Of a DNA stretch of 64,000 nt, positions 9,925 through 23,639 are shown one piece after another; positions within the stretch are counted from its first letter, which is position 1; every line of letters starts with the position of its first letter. Source of the DNA: Sphaerolaimus hirsutus (Eukaryota > Nematoda > Chromadorea > Monhysterida > Sphaerolaimidae); the NCBI GenBank assembly GCA_964036195.1, contig OZ038454.1, forward strand, positions 9,796,001-9,860,000, written 5' to 3'. Below the pieces are notes generated by a model, which worked only from the letters and a program-made list of their open reading frames with translations, had not been told where the DNA came from and did no database searches. Both the position numbers and the translations under genes were made by a program.

Positions 9925-10823
9925 ACGGTATTTCTTCTAAATAAAGGACCTGGTCTCCAATAGAAGGGCGTCTCCAATAGAAGGTACACTTTTTCAACTT
10001 AGGTAATTTGGATCACGAAATAAATAGAAGGGCGGTCTCCATAAGAAGGTACACAAAGTGCTGGAATTGTGTCAAATCAAGGACGTATCCAGGGGGGGGG
10101 GGCGGGGGGGGGCTGCAGCCCCCCCCCTTCCCGGGGTGAGACCCAAAAAGTCCCGGAAAATGCAACTTTTCCTACATATTTTCCGATGTTTCTTAAAAAT
10201 TTTGCGCGCAAGCGCGCAATTTCGTCTCCATGCATTGTATTTTCAGCGGATCGGCCCCTGTAAACCAATATACTCGGAAATAAAACCCATTTTTGCGATT
10301 TTCGCTGTATATGTATGCATTTTACATACATACAAAGCGGTTCCTGGCGCTGGCGCCAACGCCAATAGCGCCATGGAATGGTGCCTTTGTATGGCGCTAG
10401 CGCCAAAACGCTTTTCCGTCCCTATATAGGGAAAAATTTTAGGGGGGGGGGGCTGAGCCCCCCCCGTTCGCTGGCCCCCGTAAACAAGCAGCCCCCCCCG
10501 CTCAAAAATCCTGGATACGTCCCTGTGTCAAATGCATAAAAATATTTTTAAAATCAGCGGTCTCTGTGATTTATTGGCTTTGGTGCATCGATTTGGTGCT
10601 ATTTTAACATCAAATGTTGAATGAACTCTATGAGTTGTCATTCTGTGAACTGTCTGTGGTGTGACAGTTTGCAAAAACTTGGTAGAACGTGAAACAAATT
10701 CGCTGAAAAAATGGCGAAAAAATAGAAGGACAGTCTCCAATAGAAGGGCGTCTCCAATAGAAGGGCAGGTAAAAAGTTGATGAAAAAATAGAAGGGCGCC
10801 TTTCTATTAGAAGAAATACGGTA
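9925..10823. mobile_element. D-like element (TATTTCTTCTAA termini) split by a C element
   Basis: Ends TATTTCTTCTAA and TTAGAAGAAATA next to TACGGTA. Interior of AATAGAAGGGCG repeats. Interrupted at 10078-10525 by C2, so this element is the older. Confidence 0.6.
10078..10525. mobile_element. C-family hAT-like element C2
   Basis: Ends CAAGGACGTATCCAGG and CCTGGATACGTCCCTG, perfect 8-bp duplication TGTCAAAT (10070-10077 and 10526-10533). Contains G and C homopolymers, TTTTGCGCGCAAGCGCGCA and GCGCCATGG blocks. Confidence 0.88.
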
Positions 10824-10926
10824 GGTGATTTATGAGGTGATGACATGTTTTACATAATAATGGCGTCGGATGCGAAGGGAAGCATATTTTACATATTCAA
10901 TAGTTTACCGCGTCTAATATTTTACC

Positions 10927-11346
10927 TAACGTATTTCCTCGAAATACCCCCCGGGGTGTGATTGTTTCAGAGTGAGAATTTTGAGGCGGGGGGTATTTCG
11001 AGGGGTGGCTTATTATTTCGGCAGGAAATTTTTTGAAAACCGAGTACTAAATTGTTGCTTGTAACGTACGCAGACGTTAAAAAATGCAACAAAAACCACC
11101 TTGTACAAGATTCTATCGACGTATCTGAGTATGTAGACGGTATAACCCTGGTCTGACGGAACACAGTCATTGTTTTTAACGTGTGTTCTGCATTGCCCGG
11201 ATCACACAAACCATAGCTTTTGTTGTATATGTTCCCTTTACACTCAATTTGGGGGTGGGGTATTTCGAGGGCGGGGTTAAAAAAATCATAGTGGCTATTT
11301 GGGGGGGGGGGGTATTTCGAGGGAGGATATATCAAGGAAATACGGT
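10927..11346. mobile_element. D-family element
   Basis: CGTATTTCCTCGAAATACC at the left and GGAAATACGGTA at the right; internal blocks such as GTGTGTTCTGCATTGCCC are shared with other D copies. Confidence 0.6.
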
Positions 11347-11842
11347 AAATATGTGCATAAATTTCAACATGCATTCAGTGAATAAATTCGTGTAAAGAGT
11401 GCTTCCTGAATTCCACCAATCAAAAAAATACAGCCAGTTACACCCAGGTTCGTTTTTCAAATTTCTATGAATCACACATTTCTGTGTTACCAGACAATGG
11501 GCATGATGGATCGACTACTCCGTCCGTACTTGTTCTCCAGTAAATAAATAGGTAGCTTTGTGGCTATTGCGTGGGTACGATTCATAAAGGCTCTACGCAC
11601 GCTAGTTTTCAATCACAATTTTTAAAACGCAAAAATAAGCTGTGAAAGTATCCCGAGTTGACCGGAATGTGCGACATGAAGGAGTTGACCGGCTGTCTAC
11701 TACAGTAGATGGGGATAAAAATAACTCATTTCGGTGAACTCAAATGCGCTCAAAGCTGATTTATGCATTTTAGAAATTTCCGTTTAAAACTAGTGTGTGT
11801 AGGCACAAATACCCGCTGCATGCAAACAATTGTGTATTTTAA

Positions 11843-12038
11843 GTATACTCGGCAGACAGCAAAGTTTGTGCAGAATCCAACCATAATTTCATGAATGAAA
11901 TCTTGTGGTAAGTTCCGTAATTAATTATTCCTTAGTAAAAACGAAATATTATGCTGAAACAACTGTATAATTTTGGTACATTATTCAGATGGTTTATGGT
12001 AGGGTTCCATACTAAGTGTGATGTCCGCCGAGTATACA
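11843..12038. mobile_element. E-family MITE, copy 1
   Basis: About 200 bp with inverted ends GTATACTCGGC(G)GACA and TGTCCGCCGAGTATAC. The AT-rich core includes ATTATTCAGATGG. Further copies at 45461, 51352, 54836 and 58121. Confidence 0.7.
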
Positions 12039-12323
12039 TACAGATTTGTCTCATGAAATAGTACTCTTCCCTGAGATCTAGAGTTGAAAAAAAGGTTTTT
12101 TACATAAGCCATTTTTCAAAATGTTCCAATAACTTTTAGAAAAATCACCTATTCTAGTAGGTAAAAATAGTGTGGCATAAATCACAGTAAGTCTCGATGG
12201 CACGTAAATAAATTTTACGTTGTACTTTTTAGTCCCGTGTCCGTATGTTTCAAAAATCGTGTTGTCGATGAAGAGACACCCGTCCGGACAGTTTGAAAGC
12301 GTTTACCTTCGCGTAATTTACAT

Positions 12324-12957
12324 ACCGTATTTCTGCGAAATACCCCCTCGAAATAACCCCCCCCCCCCATTTGACCCTGTGCCGGCGGCCATATAATCCC
12401 GCTGGCCATATAGCGTCAAAAATGTCTATTTTTGACGTTTTTTGTTAATTTTTATTTTTTAAGTGCTGAACACATTTGAGTAAAGTCATATAAGATAAGA
12501 AATGTCATTACTAGAAAGAAAAGATGAAAAGTGACAAAAACCTTCAAAAGGGTTTTTTTTTATTTTTTATCACTTTTCATTTCCTAAAGATAAAATGAAG
12601 ATATTCCTTGAATAACGTCAAAATATGATGAGTGAACATTTCTCATTAGGTATATAAAAAAATACATGGGTCTACATGGCCGCCGGGTAGAATTACTTGT
12701 CCGCCCGGCCTACATGGCCAGGGAGTTTACGTCGATTGTTTCACCGGCCAAATTTTGAGGGGGGTTTATCGAGGGGGTTTCACGTGTGTACTGCATTGCC
12801 CGCATCACAAACGGCAGGTTTTGTGATTTACGTGCTCTTACACTCAATTTGGGGCGGGGTTTTCGAGGGGGGCTTATAAATTCATAGTGGTCATTTTGAA
12901 GGACGAAGGCTCCCTGGCCATGTAACCTCCCGGGGGGGGGGTATTTCGAGGAAATAC
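12324..12957. mobile_element. D-family element
   Basis: CCGTATTTCTGCGAAATACC to TATTTCGAGGAAATACG, with C-rich runs at the ends and GGGGCGGGGTTTTCGAGG inside. Confidence 0.55.
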
Positions 12958-15435
12958 GCTTCTTCTTAACTTTTTCAAAAGCTCAAAATTTTATCCATAT
13001 TTTCCTCATTTATAATCCTGTGGGCTGTGGTTGGGCAATATGATCATTTTCTTGACATCCCATGAAAATTCACATGCATTTAACGGGACAATTTTTTATA
13101 TTTCAAACGCATTGTGGCTCTGCACAATTTGTTTATGACAGATTTGCAGGATTTGAATATTTGCGCGAGTTCGACAGATAGATCATCGCTTGTCAGCTGC
13201 AACTAAATATGTCATCTAATCAATGTTTTTGTCAACTAAAGCTTCAATTGGCAATGAAAAATGGAAAATCTCGTGTCAACGAGTGTCTGCGGAACGATTA
13301 TTAGATGCACTGTGTGTTTAGAAATGGAAGTTATGTCACTCAAAATGACACAATTTGTATGAAATTTGCACGGTTGCCTCAAAAACTATGAAAACAATCT
13401 ACAACCTGTCTGGTTGGGGCGGGGGCAATGCATAGTGAATAAGTACTTGAAACATTGACTGCCGTTTTTCAAAGATAGACCTGCGACTTGACAAAACGTG
13501 TGATAAAACTGCTGCCAACTCTAGTGAGAAAATCTGTCGAGCATTTCTTGAAGCACTGAATTTACCTTTGGCGGACAATGAATTTACGAGTGAAAATAGA
13601 AGGACCAGCAAAAATTACAGTAATGAATATGCATGTAATGACTGAAATGTTCTAATATTAGAACGTAAATATTCTAACAGAAGCAGCGGGCAGGAAGGTA
13701 GCTTCACTTTCATTCAATACAATAAAATCCCTTCGAACAAATACACTTTTCACTTTCATTTTAATACATGGTATACGGCATATACCCCCCTCGAAATACC
13801 TCCAGGTGTTTTCGAGCTGAGGAAAAAACACCCCCCCCCCCCCGAAAACCCCCCGTCTGGAATAAGGTAAATCATGTATGCAATCTACATAGGTAATGTA
13901 TTTATTGCTGCCAATATGCATCGCAGCTACACATAGACTACCTGTGTAGCCATCTACCTTACGTTGATAAATATGTCGAAATATGTATATCCTGTTTTAT
14001 CACGTTAATGCCAGTTTTGGGTATGTAGACGCCCGTCATTACTACGACCCTTCTCGAAAATTTCTGGAGATAAAATAAATCCCCCTCCGCTTGAAAAAGC
14101 ACCCCTCAAAAATTTACACTCGGAAAAAATAAACTCCATGGGGGTATTTCGATATGTTTGAGATGTCGGTTATTTCGGGGCGCTTTTTCTGTTCGAATAG
14201 ATGCGAACTTCTAGAATGAATTCATTACGAAAATAGAAAAACGGTAATGCAAAAATGCTAGAAAAATGTAACTGCGTTGAAGATCGTGACTTCCTGCAAA
14301 TGACAACGACTGTAAATGAAGTGAAAAACAGCTGCTGAAAATATTTATCATGTTCTTGTTTCGTGTTCAGTTTCGTTGTTTAAGCTGGTGCGGCGTCATT
14401 CAATGACATATGGTAGGAAGAAATTGCTGCTGCAGCATGCAAAACAAATAACTCTGTAAAAGCACACAGCCATTGTTGCTGTGCCGGCGCCACCGCATGC
14501 AATCAAACCACAAGCTCACGCCTGACGGACAGCAAATTAATAATTTCATTTCACTTCCCATTTTCCATATTTCTCTTCAACATACTGCTCTCCTAATTTC
14601 CAAGTGGCCCATAAATATGAGAAAAATTGATTTTTAAGCAATAAATTACAATCTGATTTCGTTTTCAATGGTCTCAGAGTGGGATTATGTTCAGAGCAAG
14701 AAAAAAATGCATCTATACATAGATTTATTGATTGATAGAAAAAATTGATTTTAAAAAAAATCAAGGCGTTTCAAAAAAATTGATTTTTTTTCAAACCCTA
14801 TATACCTATACACAATTCAAGGCGGGTAAAAATCAAAGAAGTGCGGTAAATTCATTTACATGTTACCAATTGATAAATATTCAACATGCAGTTGGGGAGT
14901 TTCATTCTAAAAATGCATATACCTATCCAAGTTTTTCAATTTTTCAAAATCGCATTTTAAAGTTTGACGCTGGCCCGACAACGCTATGTTTGGGGCAACG
15001 CTTGCCCCGCACTTTTCAGATTGATCCGACATTTCTCTACAATTTTTGTTATCACAAATTTATTTGGCCGGGAAATTTTTAGGGAGTTTTGTGAGATTTT
15101 GTAAGTCACCCAAAATTGGGAACAAATTTGAACATTTTGAAATTAAATGGTTAATAACTTCTTAACGGTGCATCGTAGGATAAAACGAATCTCATCACTG
15201 CAAAGCCCGTGTCTAAAAGTACCTCTACCTAAATTTTCAGATCAATATATGCAAGCATATTTGATTTATAGTGCAAAATAGATTTGGAAATTCACGTATG
15301 CATTTTTGGAAATGAAACTTTTTTGTATGGGAATTCCGGCCAGCTTTTCGCGGCCGCGCCGAAGCACGCGTGCATTTTGGGAAATGAAACTATTTTTTGG
15401 ATATGTGCACTTATGAAATGAAACTCCGGTGGTCC
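12958..15435. other. No gene seen; D-type fragments
   Basis: AT-rich sequence without a convincing ORF or splice-linked exon. D-type remnants (ACCCCCCTCGAAATACC) occur at about 13780-13860 and 14090-14190. Confidence 0.5.
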
Positions 15436-15559
15436 GAGATGGATATGTGCACTTACGAAATGAACGTCCTGTTTTTCATAGGGGATCTGAGATGGATATG
15501 TGCACTTACGAAATGAACGTCCTGTTTTTCATAGGGGATCTGAGATGGATATGTGCACT
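15436..15559 (+). repeat. 53-bp tandem repeat
   Basis: Two full and one partial unit starting at 15436, 15489 and 15542, each opening GAGATGGATATGTGCACTT. The first two are identical, so the array is recent. Confidence 0.85.
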
Positions 15560-15749
15560 TTCGATGTGAAAATTAATTTTTCTGAAAAATGGTACCACTG
15601 TATCTCGGGAACAAAATGGACTATAACGCTGATTTTTTTTCTAAAATGTGAAAAACTACGTGGAGGTCAAATCCACGCTTAACTTGATCTTTCTGGATTT
15701 GGCGGTTGTGAACTTTTAGAATGGAACTCCCCAGTTATCAAGTGGTGGG

Positions 15750-16448
15750 CAGGGTTGGCAAAATCTCAGGAAAAAAATAAAAATAAAATAAAAATAAAAT
15801 GGAAAATTTAAGAATAAATAAAATAAAAATTTGAACTTTTGTAAAATTGTATACAAATTCATATTTTTGTAAAAATTGTATAAAAATTCATATTTTTTTG
15901 TAATTGTTCAACCTGTTTATTCGCGGAGCTATTGCCACTGTCTGATATACCTATATATGTTGACACAAGGTCATATCTGGGAGCTTTTAAAAAAGTCATT
16001 ATTTTTAAAAAACGTTGTTTTTAAAAAACAAACAACGTTTTTTTTAAAACAAACAACGTTTTTTTAAAAACAACAACGTTTTTTATTTAAAAAAACACCG
16101 AGAAAAACAACGTTTTTTTCAACCCTACCTACTGCATGCAACTTTTGCAAAGTAATGAAAAAATTTGTCACACGTTTTTCATCTTTAGGTCTAATTAATT
16201 GAATGTGTTGATTTGATAATGTTTCGTGGCCCTCGCAAACTTGCTAAAAAAATATAAAAAATAAAAATTATCACATTTTTCTGGCTTTGCATGGCCTTGT
16301 AAAATTATTGTAAAATTTTTGTAAAATGGTTCCATTTTATTATTTTATCAACATTTTGGAATAAAATAAAATGAAACAAGAATAAAATTAAAATAAAATA
16401 CATTTTTATACAATTTGTATACAAATAATTTTTATAAAAGCAACCCTG
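15750..16448. mobile_element. hAT-like element with AAAATAAAAT interior
   Basis: Ends CAGGGTTGGC and GCAACCCTG, perfect 8-bp duplication GTGGTGGG (15742-15749 and 16449-16456). Interior is AAATAAAAT and AACAACGTTTTTT tandem sequence. Confidence 0.85.
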
Positions 16449-16582
16449 GTGGTGGGCAATCAGTATGAAAGGTGAAACCATAAGAAGTGAAATTTTTCTT
16501 TCCTTTTATCAACAGAAACTATGACCAATGCCCAGGTATCAAATGTTTCGAATAAATAAAGACAATGAATATCTATGGGTTC

Positions 16583-16997
16583 TACCGTATTTCCTCGAAA
16601 TACCCCCCGGGGGGTGATTGTTTCATAGTGGTCCTGAGAGGGGGGGGGGTATTTCGAGGGGGGTTATTATTTCACAAGAAAATTTTTGAAAACCAAGTTA
16701 GAAATTGTCGTCTGAAACGTACGCAGACGTCGAAAAATGCAACAAAAACTGCCATTTATAATGTTCTGTAGACTAATATTAGTATGTAGATGGTATGTAC
16801 ACTGTTCTAACGTGACACCGACATTGTTTTAACGTGTGTTCTGCAGTACACAGAACACAAACTACAGTTATTGTCATGTACGTTCCCTTTACACTCAATT
16901 TGGGGGGGTATTTTGAGGGGGGGGGTGACTGTTTCATAGTGGTCCCGAGAGGGGGGGGGTCAAACGAGGGGGGGGGGTATTTCAAATAAATACGGTA
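16583..16997. mobile_element. D-family element
   Basis: TACCGTATTTCCTCGAAATA at the left, AAATACGGTA at the right, flanked by TA. Two CCCCC/GGGGG blocks flank a conserved GTGTGTTCTGCA core. Confidence 0.65.
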
Positions 16998-17190
16998 TGC
17001 ATTTTTTGCAATATTATTGAATATTGCTGTTTGAGTGTAATTATTGCGCTCGCATTCCCTTGGCGCCATTTCTGGTGCCATTTGAAACCAGAGTTGCGAA
17101 AACGTATTCGCGATTATCTGTGAAATACCCGGTTATTTAGGGTATTTTAGTTATCCTTACGTTGACGTTTAAGTTTTTGATGAGTACAAT

Positions 17191-17840
17191 TGAGGTCTCT
17201 ACTTCTAAAAGTCGACAAGTCCACAAAATGTGATTTTGAGTAAATCGCATTTTAAGTTTCGGACCTAATTCCAGGCCCGTGGAGCATGTCCAATATGGCT
17301 TTCTCATGCTTTCCATTAAGTTCCATATGTTGACAATAAAGTGTCAAATTTTCAGCCCCTGCTCTCAAAGTATATGTGAAAAATTGGGTGTCTAAAATAT
17401 TCTACTCGGACAGAACAAAACTATTTTGGGGAGGAAAATGGACTTGTCGACTTCTTGCCCTCGAGAACATTTTTGTTCCCGCCCAGGTTGCGCCTGCCTT
17501 ATGGAAAATTTATGGACTTGTCGACTTTCAGAAATCGGTGTCCATGATGGACTTATCACATTTCTTGCTATTTTTTCCCAACAAAAAAGGGAGCGGAGGA
17601 TGACTTGTCGACTTTTAGCCCGAAACTAAGTGGACTTGTCGACTTCTTGCCCGAAATTTTTGCATTTTTCCCAAAAAATGTCAAATTTGGCACTTTGCCA
17701 TATGGGCATGTGGATGTGAGGTCAAAAAAGTTATGGAAAATGATAAAAAAATGTGTGGAAGTAGCCCCAGATGACGTTTCCGGGCCTAACTCGAAATTTT
17801 CATATTTTGGACTTGTAGACTTTTAGAAGTAGACGCCTCA
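17191..17840. mobile_element. Inverted-repeat element with TCGACAAGTCC repeats
   Basis: Ends TGAGGTCTCTACTTCTAAAA and TTTTAGAAGTAGACGCCTCA. Interior carries repeated GGACTTGTCGACTTCTTGCC. It interrupts a decayed K-type element (CAGAGTTGCGAAAACG at 17091). Confidence 0.65.
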
Positions 17841-18501
17841 GTTACTTTTTGTTACATTTTCCTAACTGAAATACTCGGGTACTAGGGAAAACGTAAAAAA
17901 AATCGGATATTTTCACTTGCAGCGAGCAAAATCTCGTTCTTGTTCAAAATCACAATCTCATTTGGTATGTTTGTCTCACATGTATTGATGTAAAAGGAAC
18001 CGGGAAATATGGCACCGCACCGCACCGGCACCGGCAGCGGTGCCATTCCCAAAAAATGGCACTGAAGAGCACTGGCTGCCCCAGCACCGAAGAGCACGGG
18101 ATGGAGTGTTTCCATCAGAAAATGGGATGGCGTGCGGTCCGCGGAGTATACAATGACGATTAGAAACAATATCGTAGTTATCATAGTTAGTTACCAGTTC
18201 AGCTGCCGTTTTAAGAAAGAAGGTGCTACACTGCAACGCTCATCACGACACTGCAGGTGAAAATTCAAAAATTGCGATGAACATTTCCGTTTCTCTGCGA
18301 TGCACCGTAATACATTGAGTGTGCCGTGACTCAGCCAAAGAATGACGTCAATCATACCCCACTCTGAATCAAGAAATAAATTCCCATAAACATTTATGTG
18401 AAGGGATGATAACAAGATATAGGTATCCGATTGGATTTACATTTACGTAGAAAGTACATATTTTACCAAAGGGTTGCTACATCGTTGATAGATTCTACAT
18501 A

Positions 18502-19282
18502 CACAGCAAAAAATAAGTTCGTGAAGTGTGTGGAAGCGCGCTCTGTGAAGGCGCTTCCACTCACTTCCACACACTTCACTAAGTTTTCGGTGAAGTGTCT
18601 TCCACTCACTTCACCTAGCTTCACGAAGCTTGTAATTTCGTGAAGCGCACTTTCCGACGCTGACGCTTCCACACGCATCAAACTGATCCCGAGTTCCAGT
18701 GGAAGCGTTGTGACACTTGGTGAAGCCACTTCAGAAAAAAAGAGATTTTTGACGGCACTTCACATAAAATAATCACAGTGAGGACACTTCCAATTGTATT
18801 TTACTGCAAAAAAATTATTCAAATGCCAAGGATGTTTATTGAAACAAAAACTCAACAACGGCTATCACAACAAGTATTTTATGACGCTTTACTGACAAAA
18901 ATTTTGCACAAATACGTTCACTTTCATTTGGTGCCAGCTTTCTTGTTTGAATGGAGTTTTTCGCTCAATTTGTCGCATCCTCATAATAAAGTTCTGAAGT
19001 CAATCAGCCTATTAATACTAAAATTACCACACGTTTTTCATGTGAAGTGCCTTCACTACAGCTATGACATTGTGAAGACACATCACAGTGGGACGTCAGA
19101 AGTGAAGACTCTTCACCAACATTGTGCAGTTTTGTGAAGCATTTTTGCTATGTGAAGTGTCTTCACAACTATTTTTGTGAAGCGTCGGGAAGCGCGGACC
19201 AGCGTCGTGAAGCGTCGGGAAGCGAACCGTGAAGGCACTTCAAAAAGCTTCACGACGCATCACACACCTATTTTTTGCTGTG
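18502..19282. mobile_element. Inverted-repeat element with GTGAAGCG-rich arms
   Basis: Ends CACAGCAAAAAATA and TATTTTTTGCTGTG, flanked by ATA on both sides. Arms are tandem CTTCACGAAGCTTC-like repeats. Confidence 0.7.
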
Positions 19283-19540
19283 ATAGCTAAGCCGTCCGCG
19301 TTGCGCACTTCAAGATTTCATATAAAGTGTAAAGTCGATGTCCTTTAGAGAAAAAGAGTAGGTAAACGCATAACGATTTGATATTTACATGAAGTCACAT
19401 GTAAAATTTAAATAAAAGGGCATCCATTACTAAAGTCGCTTTAAAAAATATACTACAAAAACCGGTTATTTGGAAGTAAATTTATGTCAACTACCGTACA
19501 TAATGTTCATTAGTAACCTCACGCTCACACACAACTCCTG

Positions 19541-19774
19541 GTGCCACTCCTAGACCCTGTAAAAAGCCCTGTAAAATGTCAAATGTCATGCAAAGTGTCA
19601 AAAGTCATGAAAAATGCCCTGAAAACGTATGTTTGCCATTTTGCAGGGCATTTTCCATGACTTTTGACACTTTGCGTAACATTTGACATTTTACAGGGCA
19701 TTTTCCATGACTTTTGACACTTTGCATGACATTTGAAATGTCACAGGGCTTTTTACAGGGTCTGGGAGTGGCAC
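19541..19774. mobile_element. B-family hairpin element B2
   Basis: GTGCCACTCC...GGAGTGGCAC ends; core of GTCAAAAGTCATG and GCCATTTTGCAGGGCA. Flanks CTG (left) and CAG (right) do not match, so target duplication is unclear. Confidence 0.75.
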
Positions 19775-19782
19775 CAGACCTT

Positions 19783-20470
19783 ACGCCGTTTGTGATATGT
19801 CACTATCGATAATTGAAATCCATTATTAATGAAATATTTACAACTGGACACATGTAAATATACATGGTCATGGTATGAAAACCAATCACACCCGCTCTCA
19901 TTGGTAGGACGAGTGGAAAATTTCATTTGAGCATTGCATCGCTGGCGCTTTGTGGCCCTATGAGGAATCATGCAAATTTCGCTACAGTGCTATTAGTGCG
20001 TGACTTGCAGATGAAATGGATGTATCACACGCTGCTGCAGCCGCAATCATTGATTAGCGCTGGCTTGCAGCATTTTTGCATGACACTGCCATGGCGTAAT
20101 TAGAACCAAATTGGCGCCGACACCAACGTATCACCATTAATTATTACATACAGTATACAGTGACATTGACTGTAGAATGGAATACGGATGCAGTTCTTGC
20201 GATAACATTTCACACTGAAGTTCAATTAGTGGGAAATTAAGTTAGGAACAAAATCAAATATCTGGATGATATTTTTGCCCAATTTTAAATTTTCCATATT
20301 TGAGTTTAATGTACGGAACACAGCCATTGAGTACAGGTATATCTTCTACAAAATTTTCGGCAAAACTCCTTCGGCAAAGAAATACTGGCAGCAATCGCCG
20401 AAAGTACCAACAGAAAATGGCCACAGCGCTTTTTTATTTAAATGCATGCTATTTTAGCTGTCGGCATCAG
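19783..20470. other. No gene seen
   Basis: Unique-looking AT-rich sequence. The minus ORF at 19753-19971 runs into B2, but the joined frame stops at once, so I do not call it coding. Confidence 0.4.
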
Positions 20471-20758
20471 AGTTGTTATAAATACTGTACTTTTTTCAAA
20501 GTATATATATGTAAAATACTTTTTCTACTCACCCCCGAATATAGAAAATACAAAATACATTTTTTACCAGTACTCATGAGTACATGTGAGTAAATTACTT
20601 TTTTCCCAGGAAAATGTAAAATCAGGTACTTTTTTTCTCAGAAAATCTAAAAGCAAGTACTTTTTTTCATAGAATATGTAAACATGGGTCCCTATTTTAT
20701 GGGAAATGTAAAAGCTACTACTTTATACATGTGAGAGCAATTTTTACACTGGAAGACT

Positions 20759-21315
20759 TACCGTAAATGCTCTATTAGGACGACCCCCTCCAATAAAGCG
20801 ACCTCTCCATTGGAGAGTCTCCAATAATGCGATCCCCAAAGAAAAACAAAAAAAAAAAAAAATGGACGTAAGAAAATGCTGTCGCAATCTTCGGACGACG
20901 CTAATTCTGCGGACAAGGTGGCGGCCAGTTCGCCAGAGCCAGCGGGCAATTCACAAGGGTATAAAGAGCCGGCAAATATAAATGGGTTTTTGATTTTGAA
21001 AAATTTAATCAATTTCCATTCGACCCCAAATAAAAGTTGGGGCGAGCCACCCAGCTCGGTTTGTAGCCCCAACTTTTATTTGGGGTCGGATGATAATTGA
21101 TTAAATTTTTCAAAATCAAAAACCCATTTATATTTGCCGGCTCTTTAGATATTGCGATATTGCAAGGCAATATTTCTTCACAATTCCATGCTCATGCTAG
21201 AGTCGAAAAATACAATGCGACCCTCTCCAATAAAGCGACCCCTCCAATAATGCGACCCCCAAAAATGTGCTGAAAACAATAAACCAACAGTCGCCTTATT
21301 GGAGCATTTACGGTA
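20759..21315. mobile_element. D-like element with internal hairpin
   Basis: Ends CCGTAAATGCTC and GAGCATTTACGG next to TA. A near-perfect inner hairpin (about 20959-21147) begins AAAGAGCCGGCAAATATAAA. Interior of CCAATAAAGCGACC repeats. Confidence 0.65.
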
Positions 21316-21893
21316 ATAGATGTCGTTTTACGTGATTATTTAGTTATTTTTAGAAAAAATGATATGATTTCTTCAAGAGTTTCTGATTTTAGCAACAAAA
21401 AAGTGCGATTTTAGTGACAAAAGATACATTTTGTGTACACGTGTACTTTTCAAAAGTATGCGTACAGATGAGTATAGTACAGGTACGTTTTGAAAGTATA
21501 TGTATATTTATGTGTCTAGAAAGTACTCGAGTATATGTACTTTTTGAGTAAATGTGAATACATTTTAACAACTGAGGTCAATATGTATCATTAAGTCAAC
21601 AAATAATCACAATATAATACTAACAAGGGAGAAGGACAAGGCGTCAAGACGAATTTGAGGTCTGAAAAGAAAAATTACTTTGAAAAATTTTGCAAGGATT
21701 TGTGTGGACCGTATTTCTTTGAAAAATTCCCGCGGACTCCGAGGTATTTTTTTTTTATATCAGAGGCTGGTTAGAGACAGAGTGCAGCCGAATATTTTCA
21801 TCTCTACACCGATAACGATATACGTATACTCGGGCGACATTACAGCCTACATTTTTCTGGTGGTAACACTCCATCATGACGTCATAACTGCAG

Positions 21894-22125
21894 GTGGTAA
21901 TCCTAAGCCCTGTAAAATGTCAAATGCGAAGTCAAATGTAATGTAAAGTGTCAATTGTGTATCCAAATTTTTATTTTGTATCCAAATCTTATTTTTCGAC
22001 ATACGATTTGGATACAAAAACATAACATTTGGATACCAAAAATTAAAATTTGGATACACAATTGACACTTTACTTTACATTTGCTTCACATTTGACACTT
22101 TACTTTACAGGGCTTGGGACTTCCC
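21894..22125. mobile_element. B-family element B3 (diverged)
   Basis: TCCTAAGCCCTGTAAAATG to CTTTACAGGGCTTGGGA with a GTATCCAAATTT inverted centre. Left end follows CAG and begins GTGG; right end diverged. Confidence 0.6.
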
Positions 22126-22818
22126 AATGAACCAGTCTGGGATCAAGTGGGGTGGAATGGGGAGTCAGTTCATAAGTTTTCAGTTGGCTGTCTGCCAGCC
22201 GAAACATAAATCATATCTATTTGTAGAGTATCATGTCTGCCGCCGAGTATATGAAGTATGTACACAAGAGGCACGTAGAAATATAGTTGACGCGTTTTTG
22301 GAGAAAGGGTTTTTTACAGAGTTGGAAAACGTACTTACGTTTACCCGAAATACCCGGTTATTCGGGTATTTATACTTACGTTTATGCTTACGTTTTTCAA
22401 AAATACCATTATGTTTTGTTACGTTTTCCTGACCAAAATACCTGGGTACTAAGGAAAACGTTAAAAAAAACTTATGATCGTTCACACGTGCACATGTTTA
22501 AATGGGCCGCGCCACCTGCAGCCAACAATATTCTTATGTTTTTGCCTAAACGGACGGAACACGTATAGGTTTGTACATAAAAGCGGCGTATGAGAAAAGT
22601 GACTGCACGCTTGCACTTAACATGGAATACAGGGTACATATTCATAAATGTGTTCAAATGCTGAACACAGAAACTTTTTTGTTTGTTTGTGGAGCCTTTC
22701 CTTTATAATTTTTTTGTGATGAATTCCGACGACGCCACTTGCAACAACTGTGAGTATCACGTTTTGAAACTGGCAAGGCGAGTGCAAGCTCTGGTGCCAA
22801 TCTCGAGTGCAAGCTCTG

Positions 22819-22991
22819 GTGCCTCTGTAGGATGCCCTGTAAAATGTAAAATTTCATGCAAATGTCAAAACTTGTGTAAAATGCCGAGCAAAATGGCAAA
22901 GATTTGCCACCTTTGCACTTGACTTTGCCTTTAGACACTTTGCATGCCATTTGACATTTTACGAGTCATTTTACAGGGTCTGGGACTCCCC
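22819..22991. mobile_element. B-family element B4 (decayed)
   Basis: GTGCC left tip, ATGCCCTGTAAAATG and ATTTTACAGGGTCTGGGACT. Ends too mutated to read the target site. Confidence 0.55.
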
Positions 22992-23045
22992 TAGAATCAC
23001 CAGCGTAGTTGGATTTGGCCACACTTACAACAGAAAGTGGTGCAG

Positions 23046-23268
23046 GGGGCAGTCCCAAGCCCTGTAAAGTGTAAAGTAAAGTGTCAAATGTAAAGTCAAA
23101 TGCAAAGTAAAGTGTCAATCAAAACAAAAAATAAAAGATTTTATTACTGAAATTTGCATGACAATTGACAGTTTACTTTGCATTTGACTTTACATTTGAC
23201 ACTTTACTTTGCATTTGACTTTACATTCGACACTTTACTTTACACTTTACAGGGCTTGGGATTGCCAC
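23046..23268. mobile_element. B-family element B5 (AAGCCC subfamily)
   Basis: GGGGCAGTCCCAAGCCC to GGGCTTGGGATTGCCAC, with CAG duplications at 23043-23045 and 23269-23271. On the minus strand it would begin CTG/GTGGCA and end CCCCCTG, so it lacks a usable AG. Confidence 0.8.
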
Positions 23269-23639
23269 CAGATGGAGCGATTGACCCAACTAAAGGTGAA
23301 AATAATGGTATTTTTCAAAGCACAATGGCAAATACTGTGTGTAAAAATGACATGTTTACGTTTTTTATACGTATTCCTTGGTATTAAAAAAATACCTTAC
23401 GTTTTAGTATTTATACTTTTGATTTGGAAAAGGTATTTACGTCTACGTTTACGTTTTCCAAAAATACCAGTATTTGCACAACTCTGGTTTTTTATCACAT
23501 TAGCACCCCCTAATTGGCGGCCACTACCAGACACATCGGGATGGTGGTGACAGCAGCTAGAAAAACAAATGCATGCAAGAAATGAATCATAATAAAGATG
23601 TGGCCGTAGGGGCATTGTATCGTTGCTCATGCTGGCCAG

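Noticed and set aside
17882..18415. Minus ORFs at 17.9-18.4 kb as a gene
   Set aside because: They run through a GCACCGGTGCC-type repeat remnant and show no splice-linked or family-like segment.
19753..19971. Minus ORF ending at element B2
   Set aside because: Joining across B2 in the required phase meets a stop within a few codons.
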